This document shows positions 47,041 through 57,800 of a stretch of 64,000 nt of DNA, piece by piece. The notes beneath the pieces were generated by a model. The model ran no database searches. It saw only the letters and a list, made by a program, of their open reading frames with translations, and had not been told where the DNA came from. A program made the position numbers and the translations under genes. Position 1 is the first letter of the stretch; every line of letters begins with the position of its first letter. This DNA is from Amblyornis subalaris (lineage: Eukaryota; Chordata; Aves; Passeriformes; Ptilonorhynchidae): the NCBI GenBank assembly GCA_018881555.1, contig JACAXG010000068.1:1454198-1518197 (forward strand), read 5' to 3'.

Positions 47041-47291
47041 ATGGCTTCAAACTGCCAGAGGGCAGGGTTAGATGGGACATTGGGAAGAAATTCTTCCCTG
47101 TGAGGGTGGGGAGGCCCTGGCACAGGTTGCCCAGAGAAGCAGTGGCTGCCCCATCCCTGGAAGTGTCCAAGGCCAGGTTGGATGGGGCTTGGAGCAACCT
47201 GGGCTAGTGGAAGGTGTCCCTGCCCATGGCAGGGGGTGGAGTGAGATGGGCTTTAAGGTCCCTTCCAACCCAAACCATTCCATGATTCTAA
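47041..47291 (+). mobile_element. CR1 LINE 3' fragment
   Basis: This is a near-consensus CR1 3' end in plus orientation. It contains GGCTTCAAACTGCCAGAGGG, GAAGAAATTCTTCCCTGTGA, AAGTGTCCAAGGCCAGGTTG, GGAAGGTGTCCCTGCCCATG, CCTTCCAACCCAAACCATTC and the tail CATGATTCTA. Its low divergence suggests a relatively recent insertion. The antisense and sense frames across it are CR1 shadows, not genes. It is the same subfamily as the copies at 4,151, 51,412 and 53,255. Confidence 0.96.
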
Positions 47292-48110
47292 GGTAGCTCT
47301 GTCAGTTTGGGATGGCCAAGCAAAGGGAGTCTGGTCACGGAAGAAAATGGCTGTTCTAAGAATTGAGCTGCTATTCTCACAGTTTTGGTCAAATTTCAGT
47401 AGATGGATGGGGTTGGTTTGGCTTCTGACCCTTCTTCAAGGATGATCCATCTCACCTAGACACTTCCACGAGGATGGGATGACATTCAGAATAAAAGCAT
47501 CAGTTTCTCTTCACTAACTGCAGAGAGAGCAGAGGTGATGTGGGTGCCTGTTACAAACATCTGAGGTCTGGATAAATCCCACCTGACGTGGTTTCTGTTC
47601 CTTGCTGACGTTGGTAGGATTTCAAACGGTTCATTTTGATGTGAGGGATGTTCAACCTCACCAAATCAAGCTTGAACTGCCTGAGATGTGAAAGCTGTTC
47701 CACTTTTGTCCTAAACTCCTGTGGATGGTGAATACGTTGCTTTTACATGTCAGGTGAAAAACCACTGCTGAATGGATTATGACAGCAAGAAAAAAATGGA
47801 TGTATTCTTTTGATCTCTGCAATAAAATAGGATGTGGAGATTTGGAATGAGCTCCTGTCCAGTGACATTTGAGCACATCTCAGTGTATCAGCTTAAANGC
47901 TGAATAGATCCAGATATTCAGAATTCTCAAAGATCTTACTTTGTTACACTCATTTTAATGCTTTTCTAGGGCATCATAGTTCATTCTCTTCATTGCATTT
48001 CACATGCAAAGCATCCAGTTTAAATACAAATTAGTCTGAAAACAATCCTCTTCTTACTTTAAATTTTAAAAGCTTGGATTTATCTTTTAGGCTCGTTAAT
48101 ATTCACAAAC
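47292..48110. other. Unique non-coding sequence
   Basis: Nothing is recognised beyond ordinary unique sequence. Confidence 0.5.
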
Positions 48111-48114
48111 ACTG

Positions 48115-48225
48115 CTTAGTTAAGCTTGCTTTAATTTCTCTGTGTGCTTTGTTAACAGGGATTATAGTGATGTTTGCATTTGCATGTGAGACTTTCAGTA
48201 TTGTGCAAATTTTGGCCATTATTAT
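48115..48225. promoter_or_regulatory. Candidate regulatory stretch with POU octamer
   Basis: A perfect ATTTGCAT octamer, the POU-domain (Oct) site, lies at 48178-48185. The flanking unique AT-rich sequence includes GTTAACAGGGATTATAGTG. The motif is certain, but single octamers arise often by chance, so function is only suggested. Confidence 0.2.
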
Positions 48226-48399
48226 GGAAAAAAGAAATGGGAAAAAAAAAATGTTGAAAATCTGCCTCAGTCTCTCCTGTACTTTCTCCAACTCTTGGGC
48301 TTCTTGATAGCTTTGTGAGAGCATTTCTTTCCATATTTATTAGCTGGGTTTTTTGCATTCCTCTTCGAAAGGTGTCTGAGAGTTTGGGAATCCCAGAGG

Positions 48400-48620
48400 A
48401 GAAGGCAGACTTCGGTCTCCAGGTACNCGTCTGGCACTCGGCACCGGAGGGGAACGCAACCTTNCNNTCTGGAAAGNATCTCAGNCTTGGCACAGCCCCT
48501 CNCTCCTTCCCTCCCTCCCTCCCTCAGCCAGGGGGGCACTGTCAGTGTTCCTCACCAGCCCCCCTTGCTCGGGAGCTGGGAAGCACAGCAGGACTTTCCT
48601 ACTGATGCTCCGGAGCCAAA
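48400..48620. other. GC-rich stretch with dense N calls and a CTCC repeat
   Basis: Seven N bases fall within 76 bp (48427, 48464, 48466, 48467, 48477, 48485, 48502), followed by a CTCC tetranucleotide tract (48503-48525). The sequence is locally CpG-enriched (CTTCGG, ACTCGGCACCGGAGG). It is not a recognisable CR1. The Ns may reflect polymorphism, low coverage of GC-rich DNA or a collapsed duplicate. Confidence 0.6.
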
Positions 48621-51411
48621 GGCTGCTCCCAGCTAAACACCTGGATCTGCGGTCAGTGCCTGGCTGCTCAGGCTCTGGAATGTTTACAGAGGGATAATCC
48701 TGAGCTGCTTTTTCCCTGCTTAATTCCAGACGTGTGTGTTGTTGAAAAGAGGTGGATGAATGACTCCGGGAGCTCCAGCNTGTCCTGGGAGAGTGTTCGG
48801 CTTGAGCTGCTCCAGTGGGAATCNCAGGGGCTGTATCCCAGATCTGTCCTGCTGCAGGGATGGGATGCAGAGCTCCTCAGTCCCCGGGGAGGGAGGCAGG
48901 GAGTGCCCGGTCCATGGGGCACTGAAGTGCTGAGACCAAGTTTGATGCCACCAGCCCATCTCAGAGCAGCGATAATTGCTGCTGTTGGGTTGGGATGGTT
49001 GGGATGACCTTCAGAAATGTGTGAAGATTTGATTTAATTTCCTTTTTCCTGAATCACAGCTTTAAGGTAGAAGCTTTAGGGTTGGTTGGTTGTTTCTGTT
49101 CAAGNATACCAACATTTCCAAAGCGTTTATCTGACTGCTATTCTAGTGTCTTCTTAATGTTTATTTTAAAAGTTCATTTCGGCACCCTAAGCCAAGCCTT
49201 CTCTTTTGTCAGGTGCCACTGGCACCTTGATCCTTTACTCCTGGTGGGAAGGACAGCTCAGACTGGCTGGTGCTTTTTATAGGAACTCGATGGCAGAAGA
49301 GTTTGCAAGCGAGGCAGAACCCTGAAGCTTCTCACTCACGGAGCACACATCACACCTGCCCAGGCTGCTGGGTGTGACAGCCCCTTCTCCTGGGGAAAGC
49401 TCACCACTTCTCTGTTGGAATTGTGTCCTTGAGAATATCAGTGGGAGGGAGGAGATGTTACAAACCTGCTCTTCTCAATCTTGCAGGGTTTTTGGTGTGC
49501 CTGTTCTTGCATCATAGCACAGTTTATTTTCTTGCCCTGTCCTGTCAGCCTGACTTCCAGCAGTGCTGCAGCCCTGCTTTCCTGATAACTTCAACCTGGA
49601 TCTTCTAGGGAAGCAGCTTTTGGCAGAAGTTCTCCCTCGAGCCCTCTCCCTCATGTATTAAGGATATGGACAGCTCTTTCAGTCTTTGGAAGAGCTGTGG
49701 TTATGGCTTTTTCATCCCATATTTGCCAGCAGGAATATCCATGTGTGTGACTGACTGACATCAGTTCGGGTTCTGTTTTAAGCCATAGAGGGAAATCAGT
49801 GCAGAGGTTATGTCAGGGCACCAGGGCAAAGCCTGAGCTGAGTAAAGGTTCTCTGCCTTTCCCTGGGCTTTTTAACCTGAACTTGGTGCAAGTGGCTCTG
49901 GGAAAGTGTGGGAGACNGGGGAAGAAAGAGAATAAAGGGCCATGTCCCACAGGCAAGCTGCCCTGCAGATGAAAAGTATCAGGATACAGATCCCTGCACG
50001 ATGCTGGGACTGATCAAGACCAGCAGTTCCCCAGTGTGTGTAACTGAGGATTAAGTTCCTGCTCCCTGCAAAGGCAAACCAGGAGATAATTTTGCTCGAG
50101 GTGTTACTGATGCTTGTCTGAGCCCTGGGTTTGGTGTGGGAGCTCAGAGTGAGTGTTCCCTTTCCTCTCCTCCTCCTCTCCCTCCCTAAAATCTCCCAAC
50201 TCGCAAATCAGCAGTCAAGTGAAATTTGTACATCCAGGAACCTGCCATGCAAAGAGAACTTCTTTTTGTGACTTGTTTTGACTGCATCTTGCATATTGCA
50301 CCTTCCCTTGGAATCTGTGACACTCTGTAATTTCATGCATCCCTGTAATTTATCACTCGTACAGTTTTGGCTTGTGTAGCAAGAGATGCAGCAGAATCTG
50401 TAAATCAGATAAAACATTACTGTGCTCACACAATCAGTAAAACCTTTATCTATTTCGTGTTCCAGTCTTCAGNGGCTCTGGGGTGTTGTTTTTTTCAGGG
50501 GTGGGATATGTTATGGGGGAAAAAAATTCAGTGGAATTCTCTGAGAGGCCAACTTTTGCATTTGGACTTGGCAGGAAATAAGTCGTGAATTAAGTACCAA
50601 CTGCCTGCCCAGTCCCATTGTTGTGGGATGCATCACAGGAGCATGGAGGAAACACCAGAGGAGAGTCCTGCTGTAACTCTCAGGGATGTTCTCTTTCCCA
50701 TTTCAGCCAGAAAGGTGCAGAGGGTTAATGTGTCTTNGGATTTGTTTATTTATTTATCGAAATGCAATCTGATGGATTTAGGCTTTTCCATTATCCATGT
50801 CAGTGTCTAATCCTTTGTTGAATCAGTAGCAGGATGCAGTTCTTTGTTTGCTCCAATTTAATAAATCATGGGAAAGGTTGGGAGGGGGGATAATAATTTC
50901 TGCATCTTTTTGACTTTTGGAGTGCTTGATGCCAAGTCTCATTAAACTAATCTGTCCTGCTCAGAAAAAGGTGAGAACCTGAAGGTAAATGAAAAAAATC
51001 TAAGATAGAAAGCAAATAATCCCTTTATTTAGTAGAAATACCAATTAAAACTCACATGCATGACAGTTCCATTTGTAGTTTTGGGCAACATTCTGAATTT
51101 GTGAAGGGGATGTGTGGATGTTTTTCTTGCTCTTGCCTATTTANGTGATTTATAAAGTCAAGGTATGATGGAGAATATTGTAAATTTGTGTGATATCTGT
51201 CCCTGTAAGTGAAGATTGTAAGCTTGGAAGGTGTAGCTTATAGACAACTCTATCAGTTCTCTGTTAAATTTCTTCCTGAGGATTCACTTTTCTACTTTTA
51301 TCCTCTATTTGTCCCTTTGTCACTGCAGCTTCTGCTGTACCCTGCCCCCAACCCTGGTCACAGGTGGATTGTGTGAGATCTCTGGGGAGCCCTGGGAATG
51401 TGCTCCTGCAG
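48621..51411. other. Unique non-coding sequence
   Basis: No gene or recognised transposon over about 2.8 kb. A pyrimidine-rich tract lies at about 50158-50188. Frames near 48720-49007 contain N bases and are shadowed on both strands. Confidence 0.5.
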
Positions 51412-51745
51412 ACCATCATGGAATGGTTGGGGTTGGAAAGGACCTTAAAGCTCATCACCTTCCACTATCCCAGGTTGCTCCAAGCCCTGTCCAGCCTGGC
51501 CTTGGACACTTCCAGGGATGGGGCAGCCACAGCTTCTCTGGGCAACCTGTGCCAGGGCCTCACCACCCTCACAGGGAAGATTTCCCTGCTTGTATNTAAT
51601 CTAAATCTCTCCTCTTTCGGTTTTAAACCATTCACCCTCATCCTGTNCCTGTAAAAAGTCACTCTCCAGCTTTCTTATAAATAAACCCTTTTAAGTACTG
51701 CCAGGCCTCAGTGAGGTCTCCCTGGAGCCTCCTNTTCTCTGCATG
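51412..51745 (-). mobile_element. CR1 LINE 3' fragment
   Basis: On the minus strand the element ends in the CR1 tail; the plus strand starts ACCATCATGGAATGGTTGGG. It continues through CACCTTCCACTATCCCAGGT, GACACTTCCAGGGATGGGGC, CAACCTGTGCCAGGGCCTCA and a CTCAGTGAGGTCTCCCTGGA block. Relative to sister copies it lacks about 20 bp, where CCATGGGCAGGGA should be, near 51460. Overlapping plus-strand frames are antisense shadows. Three N calls fall inside (51597, 51647, 51734). Confidence 0.95.
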
Positions 51746-53254
51746 TGTCACACGGAGTGGATTTTGGCTTGGGATTTGTGTATCCAAGTGAATAAACAGA
51801 TGCAAAACCTGGTTCTCTCCTCGTATTTCAAACAGTCAAAACTTTTGGGGACAATATTGCACTAAAAATGACGNCTGGCTTTAGTGTTAGAGTTTCTGGC
51901 TTTCAGATACTGATTCATCAGAGGTTTAGTTTTGTCATTTGAGTAGCTCCAGCAGAGCAGTGGTTGGAGATCAGTGCTGTGAGAGGCAAAACACTTTATC
52001 CTGTGAAAGACACACACACGTGTGTTTCTTGAGTCCTGCTGGCTCAGATCAGAGTGCTTTAGACAGCATGAAGGAATATCAATATAGTTTAAAAGATTTG
52101 AATTAAAATAAGAGACTTTGTCACTGCAAGATAAAGCAAAACTGCCATAAAATAATGATTTTGAGATTTCGTGTTAGGACTTAACAAAATAAGGTGGTTG
52201 GAACTGCAAAATCCTCCAGCATCACCAATAAGGAAGCAATGAAAAAGGCAGAATTGTTATCTCTTCCACAAATTGTTTTCATGCAGCAAGCCCTGCCTTG
52301 CTGGACAGAACTGAAATGAAGGATAATCTCAGAAGGGGCTGTTGAGGCTGTGAAAAGATGTTCAGATGTGCTTCCTTCTCTTTCCCTGTGCACCTACAAA
52401 AGCTGTTCATATATCTAACCTTAATAGAAATGAATCATTAAATAGCTGACAGAAATTTTAACTATCATTTATTTAGGGCCAACTATTCTTTACTGTGGAT
52501 AGTTCTTATTGTGGTATTACGGGATGAAAAAATCACTTACATAGTCCCAATAGTAAGGGATTAATTACCTGAAACTTTACTGCTACAGAGATTTTCTTTG
52601 TTTTGATTTAAGCGTTGAAGTTTTATCAAAGCTACAAGGTATTATTTGCATCCAGAACATCTGAACGTGGGAATGACTTTGAGCCTGAGGCTTAAGGGAT
52701 GTTTGTGCTTCTGTNTGAAGCTTAATGTGGCATCAAGGTTTAAGAATTGTTGTGTGTGTGACACATTAATTTATTATTGTGAGAGAAAAGAAGGAATATA
52801 AGAAAAAGGGAATAAGGATCTTATAAGAACAATGACAACATCCAGTTGCAGAGATCTGCAAACTGTAAAGCTTAGCACTGGTGAGGATGGGATTATTGTT
52901 TGTGAAAACATGCTGCAATTATGCACTCTGGAGACCATGAGTCCTTTCATACACTTTCTCATTTTGAGGTGAAAACTGCTAAGCAACAGGGGAGTTTAGC
53001 TGTGCTCTGACAAGATTTCTCTGATGACATAGGAAGGCAATTGCAAAATCAGGTTGGTTGTTTTGAAGGAACGTGCTTCCAAAGCAGAATCCCCGTTTGC
53101 TAGATTTAATAATAATAAAGTTNGTCATTATTTGTTGAAATAGACCTGAAATATTTTTCTCTAGCTAAATATTTTCATTCATGTGGTTTATATCTTCAAA
53201 TTTGTGGTATCTTCTGCAGGGATCAGTGTTGTCAGACATGTTCTTATGAGCCTA
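51746..53254. other. Unique non-coding sequence
   Basis: No gene is supported. An ACACACACACGTGTGT self-complementary tract lies near 52011-52026. The rest is AT-rich unique sequence. Confidence 0.5.
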
Positions 53255-53488
53255 TGGCCACTCTGAAGGAGGGGAGATTTACTTATTAAGAAGAAATTCT
53301 TCTCTGTGAGGGCCCTGGCACAGTTGCCCAGAGAAGCTGTGGCTGCTCCATCCCTGGAAGTGTCCAAGGCCAGGTTGGANNGGGCTTGGANNGCCCTGGG
53401 ACAGTGGAAGGTGTCCCTGCCCACNGCAGGAGGGTGCCCTAGCTNATCTTGAAGGTCCCTTCCTACCCAAACCATTCTATATTTCTAC
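53255..53488 (+). mobile_element. CR1 LINE 3' fragment with many N calls
   Basis: The plus-strand blocks are AAGAAGAAATTCTTCTCTGT at 53287, TGCCCAGAGAAGCTGTGGCT, AAGTGTCCAAGGCCAGGTTG, GGAAGGTGTCCCTGCCCAC and CTACCCAAACCATTCTATAT near the end. Compared with the copy at 47041 it lacks the GGTGGGGAG segment after the CTCTGTGAGGG block. Six N calls lie within 66 bp (53380-53445), as expected if reads from many near-identical copies could not be placed. It is non-coding. Confidence 0.94.
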
Positions 53489-55649
53489 CTTTAGTNATTT
53501 TTCTTGAGGCAGCTGGGAAAACTGGCTTGGTTAGAAATATAAACCTTCCAGCCTGAGTGTACTGGAAGTGAGACTCTTGCNTGTGAAATCTGGAGTTGTG
53601 AGATTGAAATGTTTATTTTTTTGTCCTTGTCTTTGAGTGAAGTTCTTACAGCTCAGGACACTTGAACCATTGTAGAGCAGACAGAGAAGATTAACCAGTT
53701 TATTGAATCCTCTTTGCTTTTGCTGTAGTAATCACTTTTGCTTGAAACAAAGAAATAGCTCAAACTATGGATTATTATACTATCATAAGAAAATGCTTGT
53801 TAGGAATGAAAGAATTATGTTATCTGAAATAAGACCATTTTAATATTCTGTGGCTCCGTAGGCTTGAAATCTTAAGTTATTGCCTTCAAATCCTCTCACA
53901 TAAAATCCATAAGCTCGCTGAAAAAAGGGTTCTTGTTTCAGTTCTCTCAGAAGTGGGTGCTCTATTCTGCTCCACTTCAGGGTGTCACCATCCTGAGGAA
54001 AACCTTGGGAAGTGCATTATCGGATTGGAAATGTCACATCTCTGGCATCTCACTTTTCTCAGGGGAAGACGTTTTTGTGAAATTGGGTGTGAGAATAGTC
54101 CTTAAAACTCAGTCACAGGAAGGACCATGTAGTGGTACTGCATCTTCTGGTAGGCAAAGTGCTGCTTTTCATTTATTTTCCCTCATTCAGAGCCAAAAAA
54201 AGCACTGAGTCTCTTACCAAAGCTACCTTATATTTTGTTTAACGTGTCTTCTGGAAACTTTTCATCTTAAATGTCAAGATACGGCAGTTCCAGTCCTTCC
54301 CTTTGCCATTTGCACCAGTGGTTAATCACCCATACACTGTGAAAAATGTGTCCCTTCCTCCTAATTTGAAATTGTCTGAGACTGCACGGAGCAGCAGCTG
54401 CGAGTGTGACAGAACAGTGTTTCATGATCTTTCCCTGAAGTGATCCAATAATATTTAACATCTGTGGACCGCTCGGGTTGCCAGGATTTTATAAGCCTGC
54501 AGTGAGAGAGTTTGCATGACAAAGGACACCCCACTTTTTGCAGCTTTCATACATGCAAATTTGATGACTTCCAGAGCTCAGGTAACATCTTGTTGTGCAG
54601 GTGGCTATGGTGCACGTTTTTTGAGCTCTGGAGTTTGAGTGTAAACAGGTTTTTGCTGTGTATCCTCATCTTCCATCCNGACTCCTGCATTCTCTGTGCT
54701 GTCCTAGAAAAAAAAAGTGTCTTGGACAGAAATAGTAACTAGGTTTGGGCAAANGTTGCAAGTGTTTTTCAGTCCTAGAAAACGAAAAATTAAAACCTGG
54801 AGGGTGCACTGGTTTGTGCTTGATTTCAGGACTGGTTTCAAAACCCTCAAACAAATGAACAAATAAAACAGCATCTTTTACTCTGAACAAATCTCTGCAT
54901 TGGGAATGTTTATGCTGCTCTATTTTGCTTTTCATAAACAAGAGTTTTGGTGGCACTCAGAGCTCGTTCACTGAGACACGTGTGCTTGGAGGCAGGATAG
55001 AGGATTTTTGCCTGCGGGTTCTGTGTTGTCTCTTCCTGGCTTTGTGAGATGCCCAAAGAGGCACGATGGTGCCAGCAGAGCTCCTCGGAGAGGAGAGTGG
55101 NTTTGGGCAAGTGCTGGGAGACCTGAGCAGTGTCCGAGCTCATCAGGACACCAACCATGGGAGCCCCAGAGCTCTGTCTGTGGTGGGAGTGTTGGGAAAA
55201 CAAACCTGGAGGGAAGGGGATGAGAGCTGGGTACCTGTGCCTGCTGCAGAGGCAAATGGAGCTGCTGGGTTTGGTGTTAACCATTGTGGGGCTTGGTTGT
55301 GCTTTGGCAAAGTGTCAGATATCCAGGGATTTGTTTTTGTGGGTGGCAGCACGGGCTGCTTAGAATTCCTAAGAACTGAAAGGATAATATTGCTTGCACT
55401 GGATGCTGCTCAGGGTGAGCACTGTGCTCTCTGCTTCCTGTTGAGGCTCTTTTTAGGTATGGGGGTGAGGTTGTGGTCACTTGGGTCTGTTCTGAGAAGT
55501 GTAGGGATACACTGAGAGTTGGAAATGAGAGAAGGGTTCCAGTCCTGGAATTTTACTACTTGAGAAATCCAGTATCTTTGCTACTTCTGGGATTTCTACT
55601 TGCAAATTAACTTCTCTACAGCCTTAACTTCTCTAGGGATTTCAGGTCA
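53489..55649. other. Unique non-coding sequence
   Basis: No gene is supported. Overlapping frames on both strands at 54,910-55,515 (up to 149 codons) share the same GC-richer bases and contain an N. None shows a recognisable domain. Confidence 0.5.
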
Positions 55650-55720
55650 GTGGCGCTGTGGGGCTGGAACCAGATGATCTTAAAGGTCGCTCCCAANCCA
55701 AACATTCTGTGATTCCATGA
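55650..55720 (+). mobile_element. CR1 LINE 3' tail
   Basis: GGCTGGAACCAGATGATCTT followed by AAAGGTCGCTCCCAA, an N, then CCAAACATTCTGTGATTCCA is the last roughly 70 bp of a plus-strand CR1. Nothing CR1-like precedes it, so the copy is extremely 5'-truncated. Confidence 0.9.
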
Positions 55721-57635
55721 AATCCTGATTATTTGTACAGGGATACCAGTGTGTGCCAAGTTGAGACATCCTTTTCCAACTGGGTGTCAAGGCTAGGATT
55801 CACCACTCATCTCTGACCTTTTCCAGGGGTTCTGGGGGAAGAAAAATGACCTGGTGGTAGAGAGGAGCCTGAGTCTTGGGTGTCTGGGTTTCAGCTCTTT
55901 GAAGCCCTCCANAGGTTTTGTGCAAGTTTGATACAAACGTCCATGGTGTTAAGGGCATGGGAACTATACAGGATCTTAATGCCAGTTTGTAAAAGGTGTT
56001 AAGTGATTAGTTCCCACTGGTTTTCAGTAGGAGTTNCATGCCTGGCTGCTGCTTTAAGCCTTGCTAATTGCCACCTTACAGCTTTAGGTACATTGCTGCA
56101 CATAAAAGTGTGTCCTGTGGTGTTTATATGTGACAGTTTTTCTAGTCACACAATAGGGACAATGTTTCTTCATTTCACAATAATGGAAAGGGGGAGCATA
56201 TGAAAAATTGTTAGGTTCCTGAATTCTGTGGAATCGTGGACTGAGCATTTAAACTAATCCTTTGAACAGCACTTGATCACAGGCAGTTCACTGCTCATAA
56301 CCTCAGTTGCTTAGCCTTCTCAGCAACACCTGAAAGATCTTGTTTTTCATTTGAAAGCTGAGTTTTGTATGAAAAAAAAGCCAACTTTTGTCTTCAGCTT
56401 GCCTCTGGAGCAATGGGCTGTGAGCAGAAAANGCTGGGGGAGAGTGAATTTCAGGGAACTACAGTGGGCACAGAGGATATTGAGAGGGGAGGGGATGCTT
56501 GAATTAATTTCCTCTTGTTACAGAATACTTAACAGTCTCTGTTCTGCATTGCTGCAATCTCAGCGTGCTTCCAGTGGCTTTGGAAGGGATGGGATTTAGA
56601 GGGAGCAGTGATTAAGGTTATCCTTTCCTTTTAATGCTTGTGTTATGTCTATATTGGAATAGTCACTGCGATTATCCCCATGCCCTGAGATTGATTTCTT
56701 GTCCCTGGATGATGGAGTAGGAGTGTGGCTTTTATGCAAACATATTGCGAGTGTTGAACAAACTCAATATTGGTTCTGAGCTGAGAGGATCTTTCTCTAG
56801 GCATTGGTGTGATATAAGAAAATCTTGTATTTTTCTTTTACATGAGAGATCTGCCTCTGGCCTTNAAATAAAATATTTTGGTCCATTCCCGTTCTTGATC
56901 TCCTATAATGTTTCTTGAAGTGGAATTAGTTTTTTTCAGATTTGAAGCGATGTTTTGTCGGATACCAGTCTATAACACTTTTAACTTCAAATTATGTTAT
57001 ATTAAAGTTCAGTGAAGCTGAATCTGTTTTTATTTCTCTGCCAGTCAAATCAATATCNTTCATCTATTTGCCAATGGGAGGCAGAAGAAAAAGAATCATT
57101 TATGTGGGTGGCAATGCCTTGATTGGCACGCAAGAGGAACAAACAGGAGCAGATAAATTGTTTTCTATTTTTCACGTTTCTTTGTTTTCCACGTTCCAGG
57201 GTTTTTTTTTCAGTAGGGTCTTAAGCAATTCTCAAAATGCTGGAATTTTGACTTCTGGGGGACACATGCTCTGTCAGTGCAGAGTTTGTTGGCAACTACA
57301 GCAGAAAGCTCTTCCCTGATGAAATCACATAGGACCAGTTGGTGCTGCAGGTGTCCATTTCCCTCACATGGACACAGTCGATTTCCCTCTCCACACCTGG
57401 ATCCACACTAAAAGGATCAGTCTGCTTGGAAAGAAAACCATNGATACAACCAACTGCTTAAACTTACTCCTGCCTAGAAGAAACGCTAAGAAAGCCTCTT
57501 TAATTCTTAAAATGGGAGAGTCGTAGCNTTTCATTATTGCTCTTTTTGAGTCAATCAAAGCTGAAATACCACCCCAACAGGCTGTGGAGCAGAGAGTAGA
57601 AATTATGATCAAGCTGTAACACGAGTGGTGGCTAC
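55721..57635. other. Unique non-coding sequence
   Basis: No gene or transposon is recognised. The plus-strand frame 56942-57319 (125 codons) includes an N and has no domain. Confidence 0.5.
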
Positions 57636-57639
57636 AGCC

Positions 57640-57800
57640 ACAGAAGTATTAGTGGAGGTTATGAATTTCAGAAATATGCCCATAGTGCCCTAATTGCGCT
57701 TCTGCCAAGGTCAGCGGTGAAAGGCTCCCTGGCACCATTTAGAGCAAATGTGAGCTAATGAGCACTTTGACAGCTCCACGCTGGAAAAGTTGGCCATGGA
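57640..57800. other. Candidate conserved non-coding element
   Basis: This unique stretch includes TGCCCTAATTGCGCTTCTGC, AAGGTCAGCGGTGAAAGG and GTGAGCTAATGAGCACTTTG. It contains no long frame and no N, and sits in an N-free interval from 57529 to 58679. Its texture resembles conserved enhancers; this is a judgment without alignment. Confidence 0.25.
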
